Source of the DNA: Lamellibrachia satsuma | Lineage: Eukaryota; Annelida; Polychaeta; Sabellida; Siboglinidae | Assembly (NCBI GenBank): GCA_033239005.1 | Contig: BSQZ01000069.1 | Span: forward strand, 2,836,001 to 2,900,000 | Direction of reading: 5' to 3' | Length of the DNA: 64,000 nt | Shown: positions 53,215 through 64,000 of the stretch, in pieces | How the letters are laid out: every line of letters begins with the position of its first letter | How positions within the stretch are numbered: position 1 is the stretch's first letter | The notes under the pieces: model-generated | Seen by the model: the letters and a program-made list of their open reading frames with translations, nothing else | The model's database searches: none | What the model was told of the DNA's origin: nothing | Position numbers and translations under genes: made by a program

Positions 53215-54290
53215 TCGGTTATGGGAAGGGACAGGCACTTCGGGAGGAACTAGGCTTTACTGTCAAAAACAAGAAGAGCAGACGAGTTAAACCAGAGATG
53301 AGAACAGACCTAGACTTTGCGAATGACATCACCTTATGGGGGCGCGATGGCATACCGGTTAGAAGTCCGGACTCTCAAAATCCCACTGCGGTCGCTTCGA
53401 ACCTTTGGCAAGTTTGATCACCCCACGTTGCCACAGTTCGTTCAGCTGTATAAATGAGTACCTGGCAATACCGGCATTGGTGGAAATGTGAACGAATAAT
53501 CTTCGCGCAATTGCAGCGTGGCTGAATGCTTCCCAGAGAAGTTCAGATGGCCTTGGAATGAACAAGTCTGCTAGGGGGTGAAGTGTAAAGCGCTTTGAGC
53601 GGTCATACGGACTGGATACCGCGCTATATAAGAACGGACCTTTACCTTCTTACCTTACTGTCTGACCAAATAAAGCAAACACAGGAGTTACTGAACCGAG
53701 TCGAAAAGGAATGTCAAAAATTCGGCCTGGCATTAATGCCAAGAAGACCAAGTTCATGTCATGCAACATAGAGTTAGAGCTGAACCCGTTGATGGCACAA
53801 CACTGAAGGAGGTGAACGACTGTAAATACCTAGGTCCATGCGTAGATTCCACGGAGGAGGACATACGAATCAGAAAAGGCATTGCTTTGGTTGCCGCAAA
53901 CAAAATTAAGAAAATATGGATACCAAGTATCTCATGAAACCTCAAGGAACGTCTATTCGTGGGAACTGTGGAATCAGTACCCCTGTATGGATCTGAAGCA
54001 TGGACACTGACCAAATCTCTGGACAAGCAGTTGAATGGCTTCTACACTATACTACTGCGAATGGTGTTCAATGCTCATTGGATAGAGCACGTGACACATG
54101 AAGAGCTGTGTGGAACAATGATGACGGCCACTCTTAGCTACGTCGAGGTCCAAAAATCGGATGTTGGTGTGACAGATACAGAGGAGTTAACTGCATATAT
54201 GAAGGAGAGAGCTGAATAGCGAGCATTCAAATCCCGAAGTCTTTCGACCAGATGATGATATTGATGATTTGGCAATAACATAAAATATGC
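53215..54290 (+). mobile_element. RTE-type LINE reverse transcriptase, split by a SINE
   Basis: Left part (to 53336) ends [12 protein letters not shown]. The right part (from 53658) continues LSDQIKQTQELLNRVEKECQ, KFGLALNAKKTKFMSCNIE, then in a shifted frame VNDCKYLGPCVDSTEEDIRI, ALVAANKIKKIW, TVESVPLYGSEAWTLTKSLD and KQLNGFYTILLRMVFNAHW. The catalytic FADD is changed to FAND, so even this block is inactive. The order and 'LYGSEAWTLT' are typical of RTE-like endonuclease-reverse transcriptases. Removing the SINE and one target copy restores a continuous frame. Confidence 0.85.
53337..53651 (+). mobile_element. tRNA-derived SINE with 6-bp target duplication
   Basis: The head (GGGGGCGCGATGGCATACCG ... 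GGTCGCTTCGAACC) looks like a tRNA gene with A box (TGGCATACCGG) and B box (GGTCGCTTCGAACC). The body ends AAAGCGCTTTGAGCGG, then GCGCTATATAAGAAC and a short pyrimidine-rich tail. It is flanked by ACCTTA at 53331-53336 and 53652-53657. The reading frame of the surrounding LINE confirms the borders. Mobilisation probably depended on an L2-type LINE with a similar 3' end; that link is inference. Confidence 0.88.
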
Positions 54291-54404
54291 CGGTTTTACG
54301 ACATATGTAGAAATCTGGAAAAGACAATAAATCTTCAACTTTATAAGTGAAATATAACGTTTTTATCAAAGGTGAGTTATTGGTTTGTCAATTAAACACG
54401 AATT

Positions 54405-55085
54405 TAAGTGAAAATGAAATGCTGAAAACTTACAAATTACCCAAGGTGCAATTTTGTAACTTTGTCACGTGATCGGCGATAGGATGGAAGTCACGCCCAT
54501 GATCTGCATTTATCCACACAGTGTTTACCATTTTGAATATACACTATTTTGAGCCTTACAAGACATAATGACTAAAGTCAATTCTTTCGATAATTAGAAA
54601 AAATTGTCATTTTGAAAAATAAATAGAATGCGCATGTACATAAACTATTCACACACTACATATTTGGACATCGACTAACCGGATTTGCGATAGGCTGAGT
54701 CACTTGAGAATGGAGTTTTAAGTAAAATATACATAGCATTATAATTAATTTATCGTAATTTATTGCAATAAAAAACATTACTACTCTACTACTCATACAT
54801 TCACGATCTGTTAAATGCGGTTTAAAAAAAAACATATTTCAGTAGGTCAGCGAAACTGCCTCAAAAAACAAACTTGATTGTTATTGTAGCAGACATCATA
54901 TTGAATTAAACTAAATAAGATCTGGAAAAGTTCAAAATAGTGGATATCCAAAACGGAAAACATTATACGGATCAATGCCGATCATGGGCGTGACTTCCAT
55001 CATCTCGCCAACCACCTGACAAAGTTACGAAATTTCACCATAGATGAAATTCATGAGTTTTCAGCGTTTCCATTTGCACTTCAGT
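54405..55085. mobile_element. Foldback element with about 165-bp inverted arms
   Basis: Left arm 54405-54570 and right arm 54915-55085 are inverted copies (about four bases in five identical by eye). Examples: GGAAGTCACGCCCATGATC vs its complement GATCATGGGCGTGACTTCC, AACTTTGTCACGTG, AAATGCTGAAAAC and ACTATTTTGA. The 340-bp centre is AT-rich and non-coding. Exact termini and target duplication are unclear. Confidence 0.8.
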
Positions 55086-55089
55086 TAAT

Positions 55090-55925
55090 GTTAAGTAATT
55101 TAAATAGTTTGTCTGATTTCACAAAAAGCTACATACAAGAGTCACACAAACGAGCTAGCATGGTACAGACGATACTATGGTCGGTGTGATTTTTCGCAAA
55201 AATTAATTTGAAATGAGACTAGGAAAAACAATTAATTACAATGTAATACACTTTGTCCCAATTTGAATTGGTCAGTGGAATTAAAAAATAACGAAAGCCA
55301 CATCATTACTCGCATGAACCAATATCACCTGTCATAGCAATACGTGGGGACATCTAAAGAGCAATTGATATTATAGTTACATTACCCGGGTTTTGGGACC
55401 GTTGAACATTGTTGAATTTATTATAATAATATTGGTAGACCACTCACACTGGTTTAACATTATTGGCATGCTGTTTCTGCTAAAGTTTAAGCGAAGCCAA
55501 ATTGGTTTTGCGTCATGTTGCAGTGTTTAATTGGAAGATTGCACCAATAAATGTGGCATATGTTGAGATCGTTGAGCATTGCCCCCGGGGGAGTATTTTT
55601 CTCACAATATTCCACCACGGATAGAAAAGCTTGATAATATTTAAAGGGAAGTTTCCAAAGTGTGATCTCGGTGTTTTGATAGAGCAAATTATAAACGTCT
55701 GATTGATTGAACTCCGGGCGTCACTAATTCCTACTGGCCTATCGCGAAATGCCAAGTTGTTTCGTGACGTTTTTATTGATAGATCTAATGCGATGATGCG
55801 GTATAATACATCGTTCGCAGAGCAAGAGCAGCAGTCTGTTGCCACGTTGCTATGGCAATAAGTCATCCGACTGCACCTTGTGTTATCCCGCGAGATAGGG
55901 CGAGAGTGAACATCATCGCTGACGA
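55090..55925. other. No recognisable gene; possible promoter region near its end
   Basis: Nothing coding identified. The last 100 bp before the signal-peptide exon becomes GC-richer. Confidence 0.35.
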
Positions 55926-55931
55926 GCGAAG

Positions 55932-56046
55932 ATGCCTCGTCGCCTTTGGAGAAAGCCGGCTCGTCCTTCGCCTTGGCGACCGCCCGGGATTTTAACTCGG
56001 GTTTTGCTCATGGCATTTATCTGTTTATGGACTACAAACACAGGAG
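55932..56046 (+). CDS. Signal-peptide first exon of unknown secreted or membrane protein
   Basis: ATG at 55932 (GAAGATGCC, G at -3) opens MPRRLWRKPARPSPWRPPGI then LTRVLLMAFICLWTTNTG: a basic n-region, hydrophobic core and small residues at the end, as in a signal peptide. It stops at GGAG|gtaagc, a consensus donor, in phase 1. No phase-matched next exon was found in the following 8 kb. The minisatellite at 56476 does not join in frame from the only acceptor I see (about 56470). Confidence 0.6.
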
Positions 56047-56475
56047 GTAAGCTTTATTATCATTATTAGTATTATTAAATTACGAGTCGATTATTGTATT
56101 GATAGTTTCAGAGTAATCCCCCAATCATCATCTTGTTAACAACCAACTGGTAAAAACTGCTGATATCACGTCAGATGGATGACCAGTTGTATGATTAGTT
56201 GTATGGTCATTTGTATGCATGCATGTCACACGCCCCGTATTCTGCGGCGAAAGCCTGCATTTTTGCCAGATGCTGTGCATTTTGCTATAGAAAACAAATG
56301 CCCTTTTCGCAAATTGGTGTTATTTTAGTTCTATTACTATTACTGCCATGTTATTTCCTACAGCACTAACTAACTAAACTGTTTTTTAATTAAATCGTCT
56401 CTCCGAAGAGAAAATGTAAATGTCAAGAACATTGGTCAACGGAATGATTGTGTATTGTCACGAACAGGCAAGGGG

Positions 56476-57155
56476 AACGCTTCACACGAAGCAATCTATG
56501 TGTGACGGGTTGTCCCGTGACGTGTTGTGGGTGGGTAGACTTGACACGAAGCAATCTATGTGTGACGGGTTGTCCCGTGACGTGTTGTGGGTGGGCAGAC
56601 TTGAAACGAAGCAATCTATGTGCGACGGTTTGTCCCGTGATGTGTTGTGGGTGAGCAGACTTGACACGAAGCAATCTATGTGCGACGGGTTGTCCCGAGA
56701 TGAGTTGTTGGTGCGCATACTTGAAACGAAGCAATCAATGTGCGACGGGTTGTCCCGTGATGTGTTGTGGGAGAGCAGACTTGACACGAAGCAATCTATG
56801 TGCGACGGGTTGTCCCGTGATGTGTTGTGGGTGCGCATACTTGAAACGAAGCAATCTATGAGCGACGGGTTGTCCCGTGATGTGTTGTGGGTGACCAAAC
56901 TTGACACGAAGGAATCTATGTGCGACGGGTTGTCACGTGATGTGTTGTGGGTGACTAGACTTGACATGAAGCAATCTATGTGCGACGGGTTGTCCCGTGA
57001 TGTGTTGTGGGTGCGCAGACTTGACACGAAGCAATCTATGTGCGACGGGTTGTTTCATGACGTGTTGTGGGTGCACATACTTGAAACGAAGCAATCTATG
57101 TGCGACGGGTTGTCACGTGACGTGTTGTGGGTGCGCAGACTTGCCAACAAGTCTG
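56476..57155. repeat. 60-bp minisatellite, about 11 copies
   Basis: Unit: CACGAAGCAATCTATGTGCG, ACGGGTTGTCCCGTGATGTG, TTGTGGGTGCGCAGACTTGA. Most copies vary in a 9-bp stretch (GTGGGTAGA, GTGAGCAGA, GTGCGCATA, GTGACCAAA), while the rest is nearly constant. A + frame is open throughout (246 codons, TKQSMCDGLSRDVLWVGRLD repeated) and a - frame too. A third frame is Cys-rich (RSNLCATGCPVMCCG) but has four stops. Coding is unproven. Confidence 0.93.
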
Positions 57156-57159
57156 AGTA

Positions 57160-58317
57160 ACGCCGTTCAAGGCGTAATCAACGCGGATACTATGTTTCCT
57201 TGCCACGATATGCAGATGTCAGTAGCAGACGAGTGTTCTGTGATAATGCGAGACAGCAAGGTCGAGAAGCTAACCCACGAACGAACTTTCAGTATTGCAA
57301 TGAAGATAGAGACTTTCGGAGCGAATAGCCTCAAAGCACAACAGATAAACAGTTCTTTGTGAAAATTACAAGTGATGTGCGCCTTTCACTCTGCATTTAT
57401 ATCGGAAGTTTTGTGTTGCTACATTACGTAACTTTTTCATACCTTTTACGGCGTTAACTGTACGCCAACGTAGAAACGTTGTCTTATACATATGACCATA
57501 ACAATAGTTTTTTGTTTTGTTTTGGATAGGTGTACTGTGTTGCAGTAATGCTTAGTTACGTTATTCACGTATTACAAATTAATATTAATTATGGACAAAA
57601 TGGACAATAATGTTACGGTAAAATAGATTAAGCTCCTACACTGGATACTTTGCGTAATTAACTGAATAAACATTTTCACAACTTTTCACGGCGTTAAAAC
57701 TGGTCGATGTAGAGACGTTGGCCTATACAAATCTCAAGCTCATATGTGCCGTTATATGAACGTGGCGATATTTTTAGTTTTGTGTTGTTAGTGATTGGTG
57801 TTGATGATATTGCCCTATAAATTGGAATAAGCTAAATTTGTGCAAAAATGCATCTAAGTTAACTATTTAATTTGCCCTTGGAATTTCGATGATCCAAATT
57901 TTCGTTAGAATTTTTCTTTTCTTTTTGTTGTTATGCTTTTTCATACAAAATGATATGATGTCCATCCCTAATTAATCATTACGTTATTAAGACATGTGGA
58001 AGTTAATAGAAAACTATTGTTCATGTCTATATATCAGATCATATTAAATATTATTTATCGGATAAATTACATTAATATAATGGAAAGTACTGTCTATTTT
58101 ATGCAAAACTGCAAATGAAATGGCCTTTGATGATTTTATGAACTACTCCTATCATATTTAGGAGGTATTCAGAACAACAGTTTAAGTGATAATAATACGA
58201 CGCTCGTCTTATTGTGATTTTGACACGTTTAATGATATGTCTCTGAAAGACAAAGATCATTTTAGCATTTCTAAGTACAACCATTCAATATTTAAATTCA
58301 ACATTTTGTGAACTAGA

Positions 58318-58320
<3 letters not shown>
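57160..58320. other. No clear gene
   Basis: A frame leaving the minisatellite reads ADTMFPCHDMQMSVADECSV and ends at 57362; its composition is plausible but I recognise nothing. The rest is AT-rich with nothing identified. Confidence 0.35.
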
Positions 58321-59213
<893 letters not shown>

Positions 59214-59214
59214 A

Positions 59215-59530
59215 ATGAACACATAATGAAAAAATCAATGATGTAGTATTATTGAAAAATAATAATCATGAACTAATTATTGCAGGACATTTTAATATAA
59301 ACTTACTAAAAATGAATTAAACGTATAGCAACTTTTGTGATACCTTATCGTCACACAGCCTATACCCCCAAATAACTCTTCCCACTAGATTTACAAGAAC
59401 AAACAGAACACCGACAGACAGCTTTTTCTGTAAACTTGGTAAAGCTGTATTAGAAAGTACGGCAGGGATTTTAACTAAAAGGTTATCTTATCATCAGCCA
59501 TACTTCGTGATCTTATATATTACCCAAAAG
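59215..59530 (+). mobile_element. Family-A LINE endonuclease fragment
   Basis: Reads [20 protein letters not shown], then SSHSLYPQITLPTRFTRTNR, FFCKLGKAVLESTAGILTK and YHQPYFVILY. It is colinear with 240-520. The GDFN motif is GHFN here and appears as SGNYS in the 5' copy. Confidence 0.85.
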
Positions 59531-61469
59531 GTGTCGTGCGTATGAGCGGAGCGGGAAAAGTTTTTTTGGACAGCTCCGCTATTCCCATATCTTTTTCTTT
59601 CCTTTTTGCACTGATCAATAAGTTCATGTTCTGCAACTGTCAGCGAGCTTGTAGATACCACTGTGCTATTGATTTGACGTCAATTTCGGATGGTAATATA
59701 TCTCCTGTTGGTGAACTATGAAGGCGTATCGTCAGAAACCCCTAATATCGCTCACGATGAGGCTCATCCAGCTGACATTCCTGATTTTGACTCATTTTCA
59801 TAGCTCAGACGAGGGCAGTATCCCTGATACTGCCACAAGGCCAGTAGCGTAATTATTGACATGAAATAAGCCAGTATGTTCAACCCAAAAAAACCCAAGA
59901 CCACGCCAACCCAAGTTTCCATGTGGAACTGGTGGGAAGGTTGTCACATGGAAGTAAAAGGGAATTAGGTGTGACAATTTAGAATGCCAACAATGGTATC
60001 ACACCGACTGCCACAACATGAGATCCACTGTATATGAATGTATGAATTCCAGCAATTGCGTGTGGGAGTGCCTCCAATGTGTCATGCGAAATTTTAGTAC
60101 AACCCTCTTTAACTTGCAATCTATTTCCTCAGCTTTAGTAAACTTTGTGAGTCGTGTGGTAACGGGTACTCATCACCGGGGCCACCGCTAGCCTCGTCTT
60201 CCCCCACAAAATAATGACACACTGCGTCAAAATGTAAACAGAAACCACTTCGACTGTTGAATGATATCTGCCAGTCAATGGTGAACAAAAAACAGGAACT
60301 AGATCACCTCCTGTACAGCACAAATATTTTATTATTGGCAAAGAGTGCTGGCTCACTCCGGACACAAGGGTCATGAATTTTTCCCTCCAGATTTTACAGT
60401 TTATCGTAAAGACAGAGAGATAGGACGAGGGGTGGAGTATTCGTAGCAGTAAGAGCAGATGTTGTTAGTTTGAGACAGAAAGACCTAGAAACAGAATGGG
60501 AGATCCCCTGGATCAAACTGAACATCGCATTCAACAAGAGCTCGTACATTAGCACATAATAATCATTATAGGCCTAATGTTACAAATAAACAAAGCCTCA
60601 ACTTACTTGCGCAGGCATTCACTAAACTGCCTCGTGACAGCAGCCATGTAGCGCTAGCTGGTGATATTAACCTGCCACGCCTGGAGTAGCCGTCGGCTCA
60701 ACTGAAGCCCGATTGTTGTTCTACTTCACATCATACCCTCTTCCTAGAAATCCTAGCCGACCATGGCTTGGCCCAGAACATTGACTAACCCATCAGGGGA
60801 GACAATACCTTAGATCTTCTTGTAATGAATAACCGAACGCTTGTCAGCAGGACAGAGATCTTACTAGGAATATCCGACCACAGTATCGTTTTCACTGAAT
60901 TGTATATAAGCCCCAAGAAAAACACCCAAACCCAGCGGAATCTCCCCATCTATAGGAAAGCCAACTGAGATGGTATAGAAAGGGAACTCAACAGGACTCG
61001 AGAATATATTGACACCAACCGAGAGACCATGACCGCTAGTGAACTTTGGAGCAAACTTAAACAGCTCTGAATGAAGCAGTAGGGTCACATATCCCTCACA
61101 GGAATGCATTAATCGGGGATGAATCCCCGTGGATAAATAGTAAATTGAAGAAACTAATAAAAGCCAGGGATCGACTTTTTAAGAAAACAAAGATGGAATC
61201 AAAGAAATCCAAAAATCGAACAACTAAATTACAAATCTTGAAAAGCACTATTAGGAAAGAAACCATAACAGCCTATTTGATATATGTTGAATCAGTACTG
61301 ACGCCAAACCAGGATGACCACAACAGAAATGGCAACAAGAAATTGTGGTCTTTCGTCAAACACAGACGAAGAGATTCAGTAGGCATCGCACCTGTTAAAA
61401 AATGGAATCTTGATGGACACCCCCCTGGACAAAGCCAGGATCCTAAACACTCAGTTCACCTCTGTGTTC

Positions 61470-61470
<1 letters not shown>

Positions 61471-61528
<58 letters not shown>
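61471..61528. repeat. (GA)n microsatellite inside LINE
   Basis: GAGA run after the LINE frame SVFTR. It keeps the frame open as REREREs. Confidence 0.95.
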
Positions 61529-61530
<2 letters not shown>

Positions 61531-61847
61531 ACTTAAACCCACCCCACAGGAAGCTGAGCCAATACGACAGAATCCCTAGATTTCCAAATTGAATATCATC
61601 ACAGAAGGCATTCAAAAACTCATCGAAAATCTAAACCCTAACAAAACCATGGGACCAGACAGGCTTCACCACAGAGTCATCAAAGAAACAGCCAGAACAG
61701 TTGCTCCTATTCTAAATATAATATTTTCTAAATACCTTGAAAATGGTGAGGTACCAGACGAATGGAAACAAGAAAATATATAGCACCAATCTTCAAGAGA
61801 AAGGAGAATGATATTGCCCATCAATTTAGCGCCCAGTTTCACTCACG

Positions 61848-61853
61848 TGTGTG

Positions 61854-61922
<69 letters not shown>
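61848..61922. repeat. (GT)n microsatellite inside LINE
   Basis: Replaces or expands the reverse-transcriptase linker, where related copies read a short 'NYRPVSLTCVCSKLMEH'-like block. Confidence 0.95.
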
Positions 61923-61926
<4 letters not shown>

Positions 61927-63479
61927 CAAACTAATGGAACACAAACCATATAGAAGTCAACAATATCCTCTTCGACAAGCAGCATGGATTTCATAAAAAA
62001 GCGATCAACCGATACACAGTTGCTAGCCTTCACACAAGATGTTGTGGCCAATCTAAGCGGCGGGAGGCAATCTGATGTAATTATTATGGATTTTGCCAAA
62101 GCGTTTGACAAAGTACCATACCACAGGCCCTGTAAACACTTGGGTTGAGAAATTCTTGAAGGCTAAAAAGCAACGCGTGGCATGTGAAGGTATGTATTCG
62201 GACTGGGTTCCGGTTATCATTGGAGTCCCACACAGTTCAGTGATTGCCAAATTACTGTTTCTTATCTATATAAACGACTTACTTAGTAACCTCAAATCAA
62301 CTGTCCGACACTTTGATGATGACACTATTATCTACATGACAATATACAATGGTACTGACGAGACAGCCCTTCAACAACATCTAGACAAATTGGCCAAGTG
62401 GGAAGAAACATGGCAGATGGAGTTCCACCCCCAGACATGTAGCGTACTCAACATAACCAGATCCCGTAACCCGAAATACAAACAATACACTCTTCATGGC
62501 CACATACTCGTAAAGGAGGACAACGCGAAATATCTTGGTGTGGTCATCAATAAAACACTATCGTGGAATAACCACATAAATTATGTAAAACAAAAAGCAA
62601 ATGCATCCTCGGGTTCCCTACGAAGAAATCTCAAAATTGGCCAGGAAAATGTTTAAATCAGTGCTTATTTCACTTTAGTTAGACCCCAGTTAGAATATGC
62701 CGCTACCATATGGGACCCCTACACACAAACGTACAAAAACAAAATAGAGATGGTGCAAAGACGGGCAGCACGGTATGTTTGTAACAACTACAACCGTGAA
62801 GTGTCACCACTATGATCAAACACATAGCACTGGCACAGCCTCCAACAAAGGAGAACTGACATCCGCCTTGTCATATTTTATAAGACATTACATGGCATAG
62901 TCGCCCTTGACCTCTTCCCCCAACTTATGCCCCCTGATGAGACCTTCCCGACACACGCATTCTGAAGCTTCCCAAACCCCCGTAATCACTAAGCAATTCA
63001 TCCAGTATAGCTACAGCGCCAAGTTTGGAGATTTTCAGGCAGAAGATCTCCAACTTGCAACATTAATTTAAATTCACGCTATCAACTTTTAGTCTTCTCA
63101 AATTGCAGTTCTACACGCATACTATCATATTTTGTCTTTTTTTAAATATTTTATTACTTTCTCTTAGACCACTTTAGCGCGTTTGCACACTCACCGAATT
63201 ATGATATTGAAATTATGATATAATATATAAAGAAATGTTACTGTCTAAAAATAAGCACATGCCAGGTAAATTAGTAAAATTTTATAAATATAAGCATAAC
63301 ATATCTACACGGATTACTCTGGGTTTGCTCATGTCAATCAGGTAATGATGTTTTAATCGGTTCAAAAATAACATAAGATATACTTGGAAACCTATAAATG
63401 ATTTTCTCTCATAAACAAATACACAACACAAATTTCCAACATTCTTTTACAAAAATTATGAAAAATAACAGATAAAACC

Positions 63480-64000
63480 ATATTGCTAATAAACTTAATA
63501 TGTTTTTCATAGACAGCTCAGACTTTTGCAAATGATATTAAATATGATGGCAATAAAAAGTATAGTTTTTATTTAAGTGAAAGCATAAATACATTATTTA
63601 AATTTCAGAACATTGATGAGGAAATTGTAAAGATTATACAAATTATAGTCTTCCTACAAAAATAGTTATGGATTTGATGGAATTTCTTCTAAATTAATAA
63701 AAAAATAATTGAACCTGCTATAATTAAATAATTAACTATATTAATAAACCAAGTGTTGAACACAGGATTTTTTTCTGATGAACACAACATTATCAAAGTA
63801 ATTCCTATATTTAAAAAAAATATAATACATTATTTAAACATTGCAAACCCATTTTTCTACTTCCAACGTTTGCTAAAGTAATATAATATTTTACTCAATT
63901 ATCATCACATTCCAATGATACTAAACTTCTTTTTGACAATCAGTACGCTTTTAGATCAAAACATTCAACATAATATGCTGCAATAAAACTAGTAGATATA
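63480..64000 (+). mobile_element. Family-A LINE reverse-transcriptase fragment, runs off the window
   Basis: Reads YGFDGISSKLI-like and INQVLNTGF-like blocks, LLFDNQYAFRSKHST then YAAIKLVDI. They correspond to 1165-1395 of the 5' copy. Heavily mutated; continues past 64000. Confidence 0.75.

Larger units (their letters stand above)
59540..63170 (+). mobile_element. CR1/L2-type LINE with PHD-finger ORF1, near full length, inactive
   Basis: ORF1 remnant (about 59900-60110): a PHD-type zinc finger, CGTGGKVVTWK, CDNLECQQWYHTDCHNMRST and NCVWECLQC. Endonuclease (about 60370-60960): PPDFTVYRKDREIGRG, SSHVALAGDINLPRLE, DNTLDLLVMNNRTLVS and GISDHSIVFTELYI. Linker to 61600. Reverse transcriptase: NPNKTMGPDRLHHRVIKETA, FLIYINDLLSNLKSTVRH, then FDDDTIIYM where FADD is expected, KEDNAKYLGVVINKTLSWNN and LVRPQLEYAATIWDPYTQTY. 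A (GA)n tract (61471-61528) and a (GT)n tract (61848-61922) interrupt it, and there are many stops. The upstream border is uncertain. Confidence 0.88.

Noticed and set aside
53337..53410. tRNA gene
   Set aside because: A and B boxes are present, but the stem pairing is poor and it is the head of a 315-bp SINE with target duplication.
56448..57362. Cys-rich secreted repeat protein (RSNLCATGCPVMCCG units)
   Set aside because: That frame has several internal TGA stops and does not join in phase to the nearby signal-peptide exon.

Overview
The window is AT-rich, intron-bearing animal DNA. It has no bacterial or phage character. It is dominated by decayed non-LTR retrotransposons (LINEs), long microsatellites and coding-length minisatellites, with a few split genes for secreted or membrane receptors. 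LINE families of the CR1/L2/Rex1/RTE types, a PHD-finger LINE ORF1, tRNA-derived SINE sequence, and LRR and C-type-lectin exons joined by phase-1 introns point to an invertebrate. A marine deuterostome or lophotrochozoan is my guess; the species cannot be fixed from sequence alone. No rRNA, tRNA gene, CRISPR array or operon was seen.

The best gene is on the + strand at 16648-25945. Four exons in consistent splice phases encode a 519-residue single-pass receptor: signal peptide, LRRNT cap, about 11 leucine-rich repeats, LRRCT cap, Ser/Thr-rich stalk, transmembrane helix and a short cytoplasmic tail. A second candidate tail exon lies at 25226-25325. Past the normal stop, a 21-bp repeat is open in another frame and would encode acidic DDVGPSA-like heptads. 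A second gene (38936-39047 plus 41708-41994) joins a signal-peptide exon to half of a C-type lectin domain. A third (2927-4130, possibly to 5320) carries two phase-matched exons of a beta-propeller. A lone signal-peptide exon is at 55932-56046. These are probably fragments or divergent members of receptor families; how they interact is not visible here.

Layout. 1-2540: decayed CR1-like LINE (family A). 2541-5400: propeller exons with an intronic 21-bp minisatellite. 6300-8450: a 38-bp minisatellite with a 266-bp higher-order period, then a 55-bp one. 8950-15690: three LINE fragments and a dispersed repeat. 15795-25945: dispersed repeat and LRR gene, its first intron filled by a Rex1-like LINE and a hAT end. 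26100-28920: two oppositely oriented family-B LINE pieces around a 46-bp E-box array, then a composite minisatellite. 29936-30154: small ORF with 14-residue repeats. 34820-35818: complete non-autonomous hAT-type element with perfect terminal inverted repeats and 8-bp target duplication. 36528-36799: recent 136-bp tandem duplication. 37640-42720: dispersed repeat, CCATGG-rich block and lectin gene. 44690-46720: family-B LINE 5' part and a LINE 5' end with a 2A-like motif. 50215-51062: 820 bp of pure (TG)n. 51755-52855: copies of the dispersed repeat seen at 10.4 kb. 53215-54290: RTE-like LINE split by a SINE with target duplication. 54405-55085: foldback element. 56476-57155: 60-bp minisatellite. 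58320-59210: AT tracts. 59215-64000: family-A pieces flanking a PHD-finger LINE.

Calls rest on reading motifs, repeats and splice sites by eye. No database search was possible.
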